Below, in pieces: positions 24,850-32,528 of a stretch of 64,000 nt of DNA. This DNA is from Novosphingobium sp. CECT 9465. GTDB taxonomy: Bacteria > Pseudomonadota > Alphaproteobacteria > Sphingomonadales > Sphingomonadaceae. The stretch covers positions 3,148,501 to 3,212,500 of the forward strand of contig NZ_CAKLBX010000001.1 of NCBI RefSeq assembly GCF_920987055.1, in the 5' to 3' direction. Numbering within the stretch: position 1 is the first letter of the stretch; each line of letters begins with the position of its first letter. The notes under the pieces are model-generated. The model saw only the letters and a program-made list of their open reading frames with translations, did no database searches and was not told where the DNA came from. Made by a program: the position numbers and the translations under genes.

Positions 24850-25377
24850 ATGTCAGATGCGGCAGCGCGGTTTGTTGGCAAGCAGTTCGATCAGGTGGCT
24901 TTCGTCGTCGATCGGCTGGAGCCTGCGCAGGAAAAGTTCGGTGCACTTTATGGCATTTCGAACTGGAATGTGTGGCGCAACCTTGCCGACGGGCAAATCA
25001 ACAAGGCCTATCGCGGCACCCCCGGCGATTACCAGTTCAGCTGCGCTTATGCCTATGTTGGCGATCTGCAGGTGGAACTGTGCCAGCACGATGGCGGACG
25101 CAGCATTTACAAGGACTGGCTCGACACGCGCGGACCAAGCCTGCACCATCTCGGTTTCCGGCTGGATACGCGCGCGGAATACGAAGCGGCTGCGGCAAGC
25201 TTCGTGGCCCAGGGCGCGCCACTGGCGATGGGCGGCGAGATCGAGAATACCGGCGTATGGGCCTATTTCGACACGGTCGACCAGCTGGGCTGCTATACCG
25301 AGCTTTACTGGTCAGCCCCGCATGTCCTGAAGATTTTCGAACAGATGAAACGCGGTGAGCAGGTTTCGCTCACGTGA
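24850..25377 (+). CDS. VOC-family (glyoxalase-fold) protein
   Basis: 175 aa from the ATG at 24850 (SD AGGAG, 7 nt spacing). FVGKQFDQVAFVVDRLEPA starts the first VOC beta-alpha-beta unit, and the second begins at SLHHLGFRLDTRAEYEAA, ending with YTELYWSAP. The ordered His and Glu residues (HHLGF, ELYW) resemble the metal ligands of VOC lyases and epimerases. VOC enzymes cover ring-cleavage dioxygenases, epimerases and glyoxalases. Located directly before the Rieske alpha gene with short spacing, it belongs to the same operon; the reaction is not determined. Confidence 0.8.
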   Translation: MSDAAARFVGKQFDQVAFVVDRLEPAQEKFGALYGISNWNVWRNLADGQINKAYRGTPGDYQFSCAYAYVGDLQVELCQHDGGRSIYKDWLDTRGPSLHHLGFRLDTRAEYEAAAASFVAQGAPLAMGGEIENTGVWAYFDTVDQLGCYTELYWSAPHVLKIFEQMKRGEQVSLT

Positions 25378-25393
25378 CCCGATGGAGCATGGA

Positions 25394-26794
25394 ATGAGCG
25401 CGAGCAATGGGGCTGAGGAAAGCGGCGCGATGCCACGTCTGAAAGATGGAACGCTGGTGCGCGATCTGTTCGATCACGGCAAACGGCAGGTGCAGTTGCG
25501 TGTGCATCACGATGCCGAAATCTTCGATCTGGAAATGGAGCGGATTTTCGCAAAATCGTGGCTGCCGGTTGCCCATGAAAGCGAAATTCCCAACCCCGGT
25601 GATTTCGTGCGTCGCTACATGGGGCAGGATTCCTGCCTGGTCGTGCGCGGTGACGATGGCGGAATTTCGGTTCTGCTGAATGCCTGTTCGCATCGCGGCA
25701 TGGCGTTGTGCCGTGAAGAAAAGGGCAAGGCGGCAAACTTCAAGTGCCCCTATCACGGTTGGGCGTTCAGCAAGGAGGGCCGCTTCATGGCGGCACCCTT
25801 CGAAAAGCAGATGTACGGCGACCAGCTTCGGCGCGATACAGAGGATCTGGGGCTGGTTACCGCCAAGACCGGAATGCTGGCGGGCATGGTCTTTGCCAAC
25901 TGGGACCACGAGGCCGAGAGTTTTCAGGACTATCTCGGCGATTTCGGATGGTATTTGCAGGCTGCGCTGGAAAGGACCAATCGCGGCCTTGAAGTTGTGG
26001 GGCCGCCGCAGCGCCACATCATGCGCGCCAACTGGAAGCTGCTGGCCGAACAACTGGCCGATGGCTATCACGCACGCGCCTTGCACCAGTCGGCCGGCGA
26101 TATGGGCACGCTGGGGCATAACCCCAACGATCCGGCTTCGTGGGGGCTGATCGGCATCAATGTCAGTACGCCGGGCGGCCATACCCTGCGCTGTATCGAC
26201 ATGCGCCTGGCCTACAACTTCGAAGGTCTGTCCGCCGAAGCTTCTGCGAAGGAGCGGCTGGCCGCGATCCCGCCACCGGGTGCCAATCCGGCCATGGTCG
26301 CGGAATTCGGACAGAATCTTACCGACGGCCAGATCGCGCTGATCGCCGATACCCCGCCGCTGGTGATGGGCCTGTTTCCAGGCACCGATTTCTTCACGCT
26401 GATGAGCGTCAGCGGATCCGAAGACGGCAGCCACGGACCGGTCATGGTCGCGCGGACGTGGATTCCGCGCGCGCCCGATCTGTTCGAAATGCTCACCTGG
26501 ATACTCGTTGAAAAGGACGCACCCGAAGACCTGCGCGAGAAGACCAAGCGCACGACCGTCCGCAACTTCGGGATCAGCGGCTATATCGAACAGGACGATG
26601 CCGAAGCGTGGCAGGGCATCCAGAAAGTGGTGCAGGGTCCGGTCGGACGCAAGTTGACAGGCAAGTATCAGGCACAGCTCGGGATCGTGAAGCCGGACGA
26701 TTTTCACGGTGGCGGCGATGTCCACGCCGGTTTCAGCCGGGATGATGCGCAATGGGCATGGTGGAAACGCTATGCCGAAGTGATGAGCAACTGA
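25394..26794 (+). CDS. Rieske ring-hydroxylating oxygenase, alpha subunit
   Basis: 466 aa from ATG 25394 (SD GGAG). The Rieske motif is complete: Cys98-x-His100 in NACSHRGMAL and Cys118-x-x-His121 in FKCPYHGW. The mononuclear iron site follows with Asp223, His226 and His231 in LADGYHARALHQ, so both bridging Asp and the two His ligands are present. It dihydroxylates or demethylates an aromatic ring with electrons from a ferredoxin and reductase. The beta subunit gene follows at 26819. No dedicated ferredoxin or reductase is in this operon. Confidence 0.92.
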   Translation: MSASNGAEESGAMPRLKDGTLVRDLFDHGKRQVQLRVHHDAEIFDLEMERIFAKSWLPVAHESEIPNPGDFVRRYMGQDSCLVVRGDDGGISVLLNACSHRGMALCREEKGKAANFKCPYHGWAFSKEGRFMAAPFEKQMYGDQLRRDTEDLGLVTAKTGMLAGMVFANWDHEAESFQDYLGDFGWYLQAALERTNRGLEVVGPPQRHIMRANWKLLAEQLADGYHARALHQSAGDMGTLGHNPNDPASWGLIGINVSTPGGHTLRCIDMRLAYNFEGLSAEASAKERLAAIPPPGANPAMVAEFGQNLTDGQIALIADTPPLVMGLFPGTDFFTLMSVSGSEDGSHGPVMVARTWIPRAPDLFEMLTWILVEKDAPEDLREKTKRTTVRNFGISGYIEQDDAEAWQGIQKVVQGPVGRKLTGKYQAQLGIVKPDDFHGGGDVHAGFSRDDAQWAWWKRYAEVMSN

Positions 26795-26818
26795 TTGCAA
26801 GAGTGGAGTGCCTGACCG

Positions 26819-27397
26819 GTGACCGAGAATTTGAAACTTGCCGAGCCAGTGGAGGCAGACGTACCGGTTTTCGGCGCGGGACGGCGGCTGCGCGCTGCTG
26901 AACCGCGCTATCTGGAAGTGCTGGACTTCCTGTGGGAAGAGGCAGCGATCCTCGATCGCGATGATCTGATCGGCTGGAAAGCCATGCTGGATGAGGCCAT
27001 CGTGTACCGCATGCCGGTGTGCGTCACGCGCAAGCGCCATAGCGGCGAGAGCTTCGAGACGCCGACGATGCATTTCGACGAGGATTATCTCTCGATCGCC
27101 TTTCGCATCCGGCGCTTTGTCGAAACGCAGGCCTGGGCAGCCGATCCGCCCACCCGCACCCGGCGTTTCGTAACGGGGGTGCGTGTATGGGAAGGGGCAA
27201 CGCCGGATGTCTTCGACGTCACCAGTTCGCTGCTGCTCGTCCGTTCGACAGACGATGATTATCGCACCGATATCGTGACAGCGGAAAGGTTCGATCGGAT
27301 CCGGTTTTTACCCGATGACACGCCGCTGCTGCGAGACCGCAAGATCGTTGCCGATCAGACGACGATCGGGACGCACAATCTTGCAGTGTTTCTTTAG
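26819..27397 (+). CDS. Ring-hydroxylating oxygenase beta subunit
   Basis: 192 aa from GTG 26819. NTF2-fold beta subunit: RYLEVLDFLWEEAAILDR, then DDLIGWKAMLDEAIVYRMPV near the start, typical of dioxygenase beta subunits that form an alpha3beta3 hexamer, and VRSTDDDYRTDIVTAERFDR near the end. It is positioned right behind the alpha subunit with a 24-bp gap. It is structural and has no catalytic residue of its own. A free-standing SnoaL function is unlikely given the context. Confidence 0.88.
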   Translation: MTENLKLAEPVEADVPVFGAGRRLRAAEPRYLEVLDFLWEEAAILDRDDLIGWKAMLDEAIVYRMPVCVTRKRHSGESFETPTMHFDEDYLSIAFRIRRFVETQAWAADPPTRTRRFVTGVRVWEGATPDVFDVTSSLLLVRSTDDDYRTDIVTAERFDRIRFLPDDTPLLRDRKIVADQTTIGTHNLAVFL

Positions 27398-27411
27398 GTT
27401 GGCGCACCTGC

Positions 27412-27437
27412 AAGGGCAATCGAAAGAGGTTGCCCTT
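27412..27437 (+). promoter_or_regulatory. Inverted repeat AAGGGCAA...TTGCCCTT before the AraC gene
   Basis: 8-bp perfect arms with a 10-nt loop, between the Rieske beta stop and the AraC start. No U-tract follows. The right arm, TTGCCCTTTCGGG, resembles TTGCCCTGTCGGG at 15783-15795. It is either a terminator or the AraC operator. Confidence 0.4.
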
Positions 27438-27507
27438 TCGGGAACCTTTGTGCCATCAATCCCGGCAAAACATAATGGTGTGGGCCAAGTCCATCCGGGA
27501 GAGTCAG

Positions 27508-28389
27508 ATGATAGTTGATTGCTTGCCAAAGCCCAGCACTTTGGCCGGAACGGTTGAGTGTGAAGCCCGTGGTCCGACCAGCGTGATCCAGATCAACCGC
27601 TATAGCTGGGATGAGCCGCGAGAGGCGCTGTTCAAGCCCGACACCCCGATTGTCGATATTGTCCTGTCGCGCCGGAAGGCCAGCCTTGATTGCTCGTTTC
27701 TGGAGCTGTCGCGGCCGGAATCGCGCCGGGTGGGCGATATTCTGTTCATGCCACCGGGCTATACCCTGCACAGTCGCTGGGATCGCGGCGCTCGCCGGTC
27801 GATGTGCTGCGTGTTCGATCCGGCCAGCGTGACCGATCTGTTCGATTTCGACTGGGGCGATCGCAAACTTGTCGCCAGCCTGGGGATCGACAATGCGATC
27901 ATTCGCGGCACGATGATGCGCCTGGTATCCGAAGCGCTGGAGCCGCAATTTGCCAGTGCCCTCCTGATCGAATCGCTGTGCACGGCGCTGGCGGTGGAAT
28001 TGCGCCGGCATTTCGACATCCTCGACAAGGATGATGCGCCGATCGAAAGCGAGGGTGGACTGAGCCACAACGAATTGCACCGCATCCGCGAAAGTCTGGA
28101 GGATGAGGACGCTTCGAACCCGACCACGGTGGCGCGGCTGGCTCAGGCCGCAGGGATGAGCGTGCGCCATTTCTCGCGCCTGTTCCGCGCCTCGACCGGC
28201 GGAACCGTGAGTGAATATGCGGCACAAGTGCGGATCGAACGCGCGATGCGCCTGTTGTGCGAAGAGCGGCTGCTGATCAAGGAAATCGCGTTTCGCTGCG
28301 GATTCCAAAGCTCGTCCAGCTTCTCGTCCGCCTTCCGCCGCGCCACGACCCTTACGCCGCAGCAATACCGCGCGGCCCGCTTGAATTGA
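27508..28389 (+). CDS. AraC-family transcriptional regulator
   Basis: 293 aa from ATG 27508, preceded by GGGAGAG with 4-nt spacing; longer in-frame starts at 27430 and 27475 are less well placed. The C-terminal part has the two AraC helix-turn-helix motifs: VARLAQAAGMSVRHFSRLFR and IKEIAFRCGFQSSSSFSSAF, ending in the usual TPQQYRAARLN. The N-terminal part is an effector-binding domain (FMPPGYTLHSRW). As the only AraC gene inside the catabolic cluster, it is the likely activator that responds to the substrate; its binding site may be the recurrent CGGACAAG element. Confidence 0.9.
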   Translation: MIVDCLPKPSTLAGTVECEARGPTSVIQINRYSWDEPREALFKPDTPIVDIVLSRRKASLDCSFLELSRPESRRVGDILFMPPGYTLHSRWDRGARRSMCCVFDPASVTDLFDFDWGDRKLVASLGIDNAIIRGTMMRLVSEALEPQFASALLIESLCTALAVELRRHFDILDKDDAPIESEGGLSHNELHRIRESLEDEDASNPTTVARLAQAAGMSVRHFSRLFRASTGGTVSEYAAQVRIERAMRLLCEERLLIKEIAFRCGFQSSSSFSSAFRRATTLTPQQYRAARLN

Positions 28390-28395
28390 TCTTCT

Positions 28396-28432
28396 GCATC
28401 TGGCCGCACCCTGTTGTGATGCGGCCAGATGC
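28396..28432. terminator. Bidirectional terminator between AraC and hydroxyquinol dioxygenase
   Basis: Perfect 13-bp arms GCATCTGGCCGCA (28396-28408) and TGCGGCCAGATGC (28420-28432), loop 11 nt. It sits between convergent genes and can end both. Confidence 0.8.
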
Positions 28433-28436
28433 CGCC

Positions 28437-29306
28437 TCAGCCCTGTTGGTCGTCGAGCACGAAGGTATGGTCGAGCGATACCCATGGCCCGTTTACCGGG
28501 CGGCCTTGCACTTCTTCGGCATTCGCATGGACAACATAGGGCTGAATCAGCGATTCCTTGACGCCAAACACCACATCGGAATCAAGATAGGCATCGCCCT
28601 GCGCAAACACGTGCGTCACCAGCGGCCGGCAACCGGGCGCGGTGATCTTGAAATGGATATGTTCCGGGCGCCATGGATGGCGTCCCTGTGCCGCCAGCAT
28701 ATCGCCCACCGGGCCATCGGTCGGGATCGGATAGGCAGCGGGCCTGCGCGTCCAGAAATGAAAGGCGCCATCTGTATCGGCGATAAAGCGGCCGCGCCCG
28801 GCCAGCCCGCCGGTCTTGTCCATCTGCTGGACATCGTAGAACCCCGCCTCGTCCGAATGCCACACGTCGATGATTGCGCCTGCTGCGGCCGCGCCCCCGG
28901 ATTTGCGCACCCGGCCCGAAACCAGCATTGGTAGCCCCTCGATCGCAGCGCCCATATCCTGGCCAAGCCCGAATTCGGGCGGGGGCACGTAAAACGGGCC
29001 GAATACCGTCGTTTCGGTGACATCGCCTGTAACCGGGTTGTTGATGGCATCGACAAGGGTGGAAACGCCCAGAGTGTCGGACAGGAGGATGAACTCCTGA
29101 CGCTTGTCATCGCACTTCTGGCCGGTCGCGGTCAGGAAGCCGATGCCTGCTTCCCATTCTTCAGCTGAGGGGCGGATTTCGCGCACAAACGCATGCAGAT
29201 GCCGGACCAGCGCCTCGCTGATATGGCGCGCCCGTTCGCTGCTGGCCCCGGCCATTCTGGCCACAACAGCGTCCGTAATGCTGCTTTCGTCAAATTCACG
29301 CATCAT
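28437..29306 (-). CDS. Hydroxyquinol 1,2-dioxygenase (intradiol)
   Basis: 289 aa intradiol ring-cleavage dioxygenase. The non-heme Fe(III) ligands are visible: Tyr157 (EAGFYDVQ), Tyr192 (AAYPIP), His216 and His218 (RPEHIHFK). The N-terminal helical dimerisation domain is present (MREFDESSITDAVVARM, then HAFVREIRPSAEEWEAG). The family with this N terminus includes the hydroxyquinol and chlorocatechol 1,2-dioxygenases; the neighbouring maleylacetate reductase makes hydroxyquinol (benzene-1,2,4-triol) the more likely substrate, giving maleylacetate. The start overlaps the reductase stop within ATGATG, so the two are translationally coupled. Confidence 0.88.
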   Translation of the reverse strand: MMREFDESSITDAVVARMAGASSERARHISEALVRHLHAFVREIRPSAEEWEAGIGFLTATGQKCDDKRQEFILLSDTLGVSTLVDAINNPVTGDVTETTVFGPFYVPPPEFGLGQDMGAAIEGLPMLVSGRVRKSGGAAAAGAIIDVWHSDEAGFYDVQQMDKTGGLAGRGRFIADTDGAFHFWTRRPAAYPIPTDGPVGDMLAAQGRHPWRPEHIHFKITAPGCRPLVTHVFAQGDAYLDSDVVFGVKESLIQPYVVHANAEEVQGRPVNGPWVSLDHTFVLDDQQG

Positions 29307-30412
29307 GTTTCCTCAGGCAAGGGCGGCGATCCGGCCCACGCGCGGCGCAACAGCGCCATCAGGGGATCGCGTTCGATGGGGCGGGGGTTGGGATAGGGAT
29401 TGGCCGTGGCAAGATCGGCGGCCTGCGCAATCCCTGCTTCGGGCATCCCCAGATCGCGCAGCGCCGCAGGTGCACCCAATTGCCGGCAAAGCGCAAACAT
29501 GCCCAGCGCCGGCGGCTGATCGGTGCCCAGCGCACGAGCGATCCGGCCCATCGCATCGCCTGCCACGGCATTGTACGCAATGGCATGGGGCAGCACGATG
29601 CTGTGCGTTTCTGCATGGGGAAGGTCAAAAGTCCCGCCGAGCGTGTGGCAAAGCTTGTGATGCAAAGCCATGCCAACCTGGCCAAGGCAGGTCCCGCACA
29701 GCCACGCCCCATACAGCGCCTGTTCGCGCGCGCTCCGATCCTGCGGGTCGGTGTGCAGGCGGGGCAGGGCTTGGGCGAAGCTGCGGATGCCTTCTTCGGC
29801 CAGCAGCGATGTCACCGGGTTGGCATCGATGGCATAAAGCGCCTCGACGGCATGGGCGATGGCATTGATGCCGGAAGTAACGGATGCGGCAATCGGCAGG
29901 CTTAGTGTCAGATCCACATCATAGATCACGGCGCGGGGCTGAATGACGGGCTGGCGCTGAGTCACCTTGCGGCCTGCATCGGTTTCGCCCAGGATCGGGG
30001 TCATTTCGGAACCGGCATAGGTCGTGGGCACGGTGATCTGGGGCAGACCGGTACGCAATGCGATGGCCTTGCCCAGCCCGATTGTCGATCCGCCGCCCAG
30101 CGACACAATGCCATCCACCCCGGCTTCGCGCGCTTGTGCGAGCGCAGCCTGCGTCACAGTCACGGGGGTATGCATGGTGGCTTCGGTAAAACGGGTGACG
30201 GCAACTTCGCCCAGCAATTCGTCTGCGCGGTCGGCCAGCGAAATCTGCTGAGGCGTGGTCAGCACGATGGCGCGGGTGATGCCCAGCCGGGCCACCTCTT
30301 CGCGCAGATGAACCAGACTCCCGCTGCCGAAGCGGATACGGGTCGCCGCATTTTCGAATTGAAAGGCCTGCACCTGAACTCCCGCGATTGATAGCCGGAC
30401 GATAGGTTGCAT
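29303..30412 (-). CDS. Maleylacetate reductase (Fe-ADH family)
   Basis: 369 aa from ATG 30412; a much longer frame upstream is antisense to the P450 gene and has no family match. The iron-alcohol-dehydrogenase fold is shown by GGGSTIGLGKA (dinucleotide binding), TTYAGSEMT, HHKLCHTLGG and PHAETHSIVLPH, where His residues lie in the active site. Maleylacetate reductases convert maleylacetate to 3-oxoadipate using NAD(P)H. It is the upstream partner of the hydroxyquinol dioxygenase in one operon. Its start lies only 90 bp from the divergent P450 start. Confidence 0.88.
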   Translation of the reverse strand: MQPIVRLSIAGVQVQAFQFENAATRIRFGSGSLVHLREEVARLGITRAIVLTTPQQISLADRADELLGEVAVTRFTEATMHTPVTVTQAALAQAREAGVDGIVSLGGGSTIGLGKAIALRTGLPQITVPTTYAGSEMTPILGETDAGRKVTQRQPVIQPRAVIYDVDLTLSLPIAASVTSGINAIAHAVEALYAIDANPVTSLLAEEGIRSFAQALPRLHTDPQDRSAREQALYGAWLCGTCLGQVGMALHHKLCHTLGGTFDLPHAETHSIVLPHAIAYNAVAGDAMGRIARALGTDQPPALGMFALCRQLGAPAALRDLGMPEAGIAQAADLATANPYPNPRPIERDPLMALLRRAWAGSPPLPEET

Positions 30413-30461
30413 GGCGGCTGCGCTCAACACCCGGCACGGCGCTTGACCGATCCTGAAGTGC

Positions 30462-30469
30462 CTTGTCCG
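30462..30469 (-). promoter_or_regulatory. CGGACAAG element in the reductase/P450 divergent promoter
   Basis: CTTGTCCG on the plus strand (CGGACAAG on the minus strand), with GATCGC-like flank on the plus side (CTTGTCCGATCGCC). It lies in the 90-bp region between divergent starts and shares the core seen at 18793, 19822 and 35047. Confidence 0.35.
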
Positions 30470-30502
30470 ATCGCCTACAGGCCGCCGCGTTGACCCCCGG
30501 CC

Positions 30503-31894
30503 ATGGTCAGCCGATCTCCGATGGCGAACATGGCAAGGACTACCCCACCCGTGACAGCCCCACCCGTGACAGCCCCAACCGTGACAGCCCCAACCGTGAC
30601 AGGCGCTATCAGCGATACACTCGCCAGCAACTCCCCTGCACCGAACACCTTTGATGCAGTCAGCGCCACGTATGGCGCGGGCGGCATGGCCGATCCCTAT
30701 CCCTTGTATACCGCCGCGCGGCGCGATGAACCCGTGATGCAGGGCGACATCCTGGCCCGCTTCGGCATTCCGTCGCAGGCAGACTATGCCAATGTCGGGC
30801 GGCAGGTGTTTACCGTGTTCCGCCACACAGATGTCGAGGCGGTGCTTGGCGATGATGCCACCTGGTCGAGCGATCTTCTGGCCGATGGGTTGGGCCAGTT
30901 TCTGGGCGAGATGTTCCTGAGCGCGCGCGACGGGCCATCGCACCGGCAGTTGCGCGGCTTGCTGCAAACCTGCTTTGCCCCCGATGCGCTGCGGCGCTGG
31001 AAGGAAAAGCTGATCGTGCCGCTAATCGAGCGGCAGTATGGTGAGCGGATCAGGGCGCTGGGCCGTGCCGAACTGGTGCAGGATATTGCGCTGCCCTTCC
31101 CGATTCACGCGATCTACACTGTGCTGGGTTTTCCCGATGATCCGGCGGCGATGGCGCGATTTGCCGATCAGGCACTGCGCATCCTGAACGGCCCGCAGAT
31201 TGATGCCGACAAAGCCGAGGCCGCCATGGCCGGTGCCTTTGCCGCCGCTGCCGAACTGGACGAAAGCGTGAAGGCAATCGTCCAGCAAAAACGCGCGGCA
31301 GGCGCGGCGGGTGACACGATGATCGAACGGTTGATCCACGCCGAACTGAATGGCGAGACGTTCACCGACGAACAGATCGCGGGCATCGTGCGGATGATGC
31401 TGCCTGCCGCCGCCGAAACCACAACCCGTACCGTGGCCAACCTGTTCACCCTGCTGTTCGAAAATCCGGCGATGCTGGGCCGGGTGCGCGCCGATCGCGG
31501 GTTGCTGGGCAAAGTGATCACCGAAACGATGCGGTTGGAACCCGTGGCGGGTTTTCTGGCCCGGCGCGCCACGTGCGATACCGAACTGGGCGGCGTGGCG
31601 ATCCCGGCAGGCGCCGCAGTGTCACTGGTGATCGGTTCGGCAAACCGCGACGAGACTGTGTTCGAAAACCCCGATACCTTCGACATCGCCCGGCCCTTTC
31701 GGCGCAGCTTCGGTTTTGGGCATGGGGTGCACATGTGCCTGGGGATGCCCATCGCCAAGCTGGAGCTGGAAGCGATTGCCAATTTCCTGCTCGATCTGCC
31801 GGGCCTGCGGCTGGACCCCGATTACCCGGCACCGGTCATCAGCGGCTTGCAGTTCCGCAATCCGGGTGCCGTCCATATGCTGTGGGACGTGTGA
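30503..31894 (+). CDS. Cytochrome P450 (2) with repeat-rich N terminus
   Basis: 463 aa if ATG 30503 is used; ATGs at 30521 and 30530 are possible, and none has a clear ribosome site. The first about 40 residues carry a tandem PPVTA/PTVTA repeat. The P450 fold follows: I-helix LPAAAETTTRTVANL with Ala-x-x-Glu-Thr-Thr, ExxR in ETMRLEP, and the heme loop FGFGHGVHMCLG. It is soluble and class I-like. The O-methyltransferase gene follows with a TGATG overlap, so the two enzymes probably act on the same compound, for example hydroxylation followed by methylation, or O-demethylation as an alternative. Confidence 0.88.
   Translation: MVSRSPMANMARTTPPVTAPPVTAPTVTAPTVTGAISDTLASNSPAPNTFDAVSATYGAGGMADPYPLYTAARRDEPVMQGDILARFGIPSQADYANVGRQVFTVFRHTDVEAVLGDDATWSSDLLADGLGQFLGEMFLSARDGPSHRQLRGLLQTCFAPDALRRWKEKLIVPLIERQYGERIRALGRAELVQDIALPFPIHAIYTVLGFPDDPAAMARFADQALRILNGPQIDADKAEAAMAGAFAAAAELDESVKAIVQQKRAAGAAGDTMIERLIHAELNGETFTDEQIAGIVRMMLPAAAETTTRTVANLFTLLFENPAMLGRVRADRGLLGKVITETMRLEPVAGFLARRATCDTELGGVAIPAGAAVSLVIGSANRDETVFENPDTFDIARPFRRSFGFGHGVHMCLGMPIAKLELEAIANFLLDLPGLRLDPDYPAPVISGLQFRNPGAVHMLWDV
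30545..30604 (+). repeat. 15-bp tandem repeat, four copies, in P450 coding sequence
   Basis: GTGACA recurs at 30551, 30566, 30581 and 30596 with a 15-bp period (consensus CCC[A/C]ACCGTGACAG in rough form). It encodes four Pro/Thr-Val-Thr-Ala units near the P450 N terminus. A coding minisatellite in frame, so copy changes keep the frame. Confidence 0.75.
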
Positions 31895-32520
31895 TGACGA
31901 TGGACCCCGCGATTGCCGCTTTGCTGACCGAACTGGAAGCGCGCTGGATGCGAGAGCAGGCTGAACAGGCCAGCCTTTCCAAAGCCGATGCCTATGCAAG
32001 GGTGGACGATTATCTGCTGCCGGTCGGGCCGGAAACCGGGCGGTTGATGAACGATCTGATCCGCGCGCTGCGCCCTGCCGTCGTGGCCGAGATCGGCAGT
32101 TCCTATGGCTATTCCACGCTTTGGCTGGCCGAAGCGGCCCGCGCGGTGGGTGGCAGGGTGATCTCTTTCGAAATTCATGCCGGGAAGATCGCCGCAGCAA
32201 AAACGATGCTGGCCTCTGTCGCTCTCGATCCCGTGGTGCACTTTGTCGAGGGTGACGCGCTGGCATCGCTTGAAGCGTTCGATGGCGAGATCGGCTTTGT
32301 CCTCATCGACCTCTGGAAAGACCTCTACATCCCCTGCTTCGACAGGATTGCCGACAAGCTGGCACCCGGTGCCATCGTGATTGCCGACAATATGACATTC
32401 CCGGCTGAAAACATCGGCAATGCCAATGCCTATCGCGCCCGCATCCGTGCCGACGCGCGCTTTGAAAGCGTGCTTCTGCCGATTGGCGCAGGGATCGAAG
32501 TTACCCGACGTCTTCCTTAG
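31894..32520 (+). CDS. Class I SAM-dependent O-methyltransferase
   Basis: 208 aa; ATG 31894 overlaps the P450 stop (TGATG). Motif I for S-adenosylmethionine is VAEIGSSYGYSTLWLAEAA, with the acidic residue at the end of beta2 (ISFEIHAGKIAAAK), and the motif IV-like FVLIDLWKDLY and ADNMTF segments are as in catechol-type O-methyltransferases (metal-binding Asp residues). It would methylate a catechol or hydroxyl on the pathway substrate, which fits the catecholic intermediates expected in this cluster. A bypass or protective role is an alternative. It is convergent with the PQQ dehydrogenase gene at 32529. Confidence 0.85.
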   Translation: MTMDPAIAALLTELEARWMREQAEQASLSKADAYARVDDYLLPVGPETGRLMNDLIRALRPAVVAEIGSSYGYSTLWLAEAARAVGGRVISFEIHAGKIAAAKTMLASVALDPVVHFVEGDALASLEAFDGEIGFVLIDLWKDLYIPCFDRIADKLAPGAIVIADNMTFPAENIGNANAYRARIRADARFESVLLPIGAGIEVTRRLP

Positions 32521-32528
32521 CCGAGGCC

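Noticed and set aside
30545..30604. CRISPR-like array from the 15-bp repeat
   Set aside because: The units are contiguous, without spacers, and encode Pro/Thr-rich residues in frame; there are no cas genes.
29303..30967. Longer maleylacetate reductase starting at 30967
   Set aside because: The added 185 residues are antisense to the P450 N terminus (including a WGCHG repeat from the minisatellite) and lack family similarity; ATG 30412 fits the family length.
31573..31893. N-terminal extension of the O-methyltransferase
   Set aside because: It overlaps the end of P450 (2), which shows the correct family sequence; ATG 31894 overlaps the P450 stop and is a natural start.
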